The translations under genes and the position numbers were made by a program. A stretch of 64,000 nt of DNA from Moringa oleifera. Its lineage: Eukaryota; Streptophyta; Magnoliopsida; Brassicales; Moringaceae. The notes below the pieces were generated by a model that was not told the origin of the DNA, did no database searches, and saw nothing but the letters and a program-made list of their open reading frames with translations. This document shows positions 62,284 to 64,000 of the stretch, in pieces (position 1 is the stretch's first letter; every line of letters starts with the position of its first letter). Where the stretch lies: assembly GCA_021397835.1 (NCBI GenBank), contig JAJFZO010000566.1, positions 1,612,001-1,676,000 of the forward strand, written 5' to 3'.

Positions 62284-64000
62284 ATGGAAAAAAGATCACC
62301 CAGAAGCCCTGCACTTCTGCCTAGAAGCCCTCTTGTTTATGAAAAATACAAGTCAGGATGTGCTTGGAGCCTAATTGGTCTCTTTGATTTTCGCCATGGC
62401 CATTCCAACACGAAGCTGGTTTCCGATAAAAGACGGGTGAACAGGCATTCTGCAGGTAAGCCTTTTCTTATCAAGTTCCACAAGATTTAATCTGATAAGA
62501 AATTGCTCCTTAAAAGAAATTGTTAGAAGCGGTTCCTTCTTCAGCGAACTGGTTAGTATATGGGCACAATTACAAGAAGAACTTTGTGTGCTATCAGCTG
62601 GTTAAATTGGCGTGCCATAGTTTGATATTCTATTGATATTAGATTCCCCAGTTATCGTGTTCAACTGGGTTTGAAAGTAGTCTTTGTCTGCAGGTAGTGA
62701 ATGTAGAAGAAATAAGCTTGATTTGCATTTGGAATCTCATAATTCACAAGTCAAGCACATGATGGAGAAGGAGATGTCCTGTAAGCAGCAGGTAAAGAAG
62801 AAAGTCACAATTGCTAAAGTGCAAGATGTACAATGCAACTCTGAACTTGTTGATCAATTGCCAAAGAAGCAAAGAACGAGCCGAAAAGTTAGGAAACCTC
62901 GCCATATGCCTATTCATGGTTGTAAGAATGCAGCGGCAGTAGAACATATTCAAGCTTCTCAACAGACTAATAAGTGCAGCATGAGGACAGCAATAGAAGG
63001 ATCCTGCAACCGGGCAGACCTCAACAATGGAAGAGATAGCAGTTCTAAAAGTACAATCCAGGCTAAGCATGATCAGCTTCCCGAGATAAACCTGCAAGTT
63101 CATATCAATGAAGCAGCTGAAGCATTTATAAATCAGAAGTTCATTGATGGTCAAAGCATCAGCAGGGGTGCGGCAAGTAACCAGTCCAATCATTTCATAG
63201 ATGCTTTAGAGATTCTGAATTCCAACAAGGAGTTATTCATAAAACTTCTACAAGACCCTAATTCTCTTTTGGTGAAGCATATCCAAGAGCTACGGGATTC
63301 TCAGTCCAAAGATTCTCAGCTTAAGTCTTCCACTGAAGCTAAATTGTCGGAAACTCGAATATGTGAAGGGTCAGTTTGTTCTCAGAGGATTAGGTCTTCT
63401 GATGCATATGCTTCAAATGGAAGTGGTGACCCTCGACATGCAAATGAAATTGTTGTTTTGAAGCCTCACTCAACAATCCTGCAAAATGATGCAAACAGAG
63501 CAAGTCATTGCTCCTGTCAGCAGTCTACAGGACACAGTGTTCGACCTGCATATTTTTCCTTGAAAGATATGAAAAAGAAATTGAGACAGGCTATGGGCTT
63601 AGACAGAAAAGAAGGGCACTGGTTGTCAACTGAAGGTACGATACATAAACTTTCTAACAACATTCAGAGCTCCAAAGGCGGTGGTAAAAGAACAGAAAGG
63701 GAGATTTTCCAACGAAACTCACCTGACAGAAGCCATTTTGATGATATCAAGAGGAGGGAGAACATTAGCGATGCAAAAGATATGGAATCTGGCGTTGGAC
63801 ATGCAGCAGCTTCAACCAGTGGAAGAGGTCATAAAGTCTTGAACTCGTCAATATTCAGGCATCCTGAAGGAATTGAATCTAACTTATATCTTGAGTCTTG
63901 GCAATGTCTTTCCAATCATCTTTCCCATAACTTTGGCCACAGAAATGAAGCTTTTACAAGAAGAAAAGTAACAGAAACAGCAGGGAGGATAGCCTCATTG
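62284..64000 (+). CDS. DUF3741 (TRM-type) protein, 5' part, truncated by window edge
   Basis: Two exons are visible: 62284-62455 and 62694 to beyond 64000, open to the edge (493 residues seen). The start MEKRSPRSPALLPRSPLVYE is a serine/proline/arginine head. Residues 231-257 read ILNSNKELFIKLLQDPNSLL followed by VKHIQEL, the DUF3741 signature. FSLKDMKKKLRQAMG (345-359) resembles a second conserved block of the same proteins. Members usually end in a DUF4378 domain, outside this window. Several relatives are TON1-recruiting-motif proteins that guide cortical microtubule arrays and the preprophase band; function here is inferred from family only. Next to MURE this matches At1g63670 in Arabidopsis (from memory). 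The frame remains open for 435 codons of exon 2, which is strong support. Confidence 0.88.

Noticed and set aside
1..64000. tRNA, rRNA or organellar insert
   Set aside because: No tRNA-type B-box with matching arms or plastid/mitochondrial gene was noticed by eye. A tRNAscan run would be needed to exclude a tRNA formally.

Overview
This window is nuclear DNA from a dicot-type flowering plant. The genes are split by AT-rich GT..AG introns, the intergenic DNA is very AT-rich, and every recognisable protein belongs to a plant family. I give no species. I reconstructed ten protein-coding genes and one pseudogene from reading frame, splice sites and family motifs. The last gene runs off the right edge.

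Layout, left to right: an intronless BTB/POZ protein (1242-2633, +); an intronless CYP86A cytochrome P450 (7084-8673, +); the MAPKK kinase YODA (14029-19347, +, 11 coding exons); a TIC32-like short-chain dehydrogenase (20636-24814, -, 8 exons); a broken tandem copy of that dehydrogenase (about 26370-29661, -); a PIP1 aquaporin (31656-33666, -, 4 exons); a signal peptide peptidase-like intramembrane protease with a PA domain (37472-45906, -, 14 exons); an unrecognised, probably nuclear protein (47047-49634, -, 2 exons); a plastid MurE homologue (52586-56363, -, 5 exons); and the 5' part of a DUF3741/TRM-type protein (62284 to the window end, +). Large AT-rich spacers lie at 2.6-6.7, 8.7-12.4, 30.2-31.6, 34.7-37.4 and 56.4-60.6 kb.

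From memory, Arabidopsis chromosome 1 carries a DUF3741 protein, MURE, SPPL2, YDA and CYP86A7 in a row (At1g63670 to At1g63710). The same order appears here, read right to left, with the unknown gene, the aquaporin and the dehydrogenase pair added. This supports naming the P450 as the CYP86A7-type member and the protease as the SPPL2/SPPL4 type. The genes are not an operon and share no single pathway: they cover wax/cutin lipid hydroxylation, stomatal and embryo MAPK signalling, water transport, endomembrane proteolysis and plastid transcription.

The main points beyond routine annotation are these. A stepwise dehydrogenase duplication left one pseudogene. Two terminal exons are easy to miss: a 19-nt coding exon in MURE, and a 196-nt exon that extends the unknown gene from 578 to 642 residues. 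Intron 7 of the protease gene carries a foreign-looking block with 19-bp and 52-bp tandem repeats, a C20 tract and a decayed reading frame. Two promoter-like GC islands have no gene attached. I found no convincing wholly new biological system.
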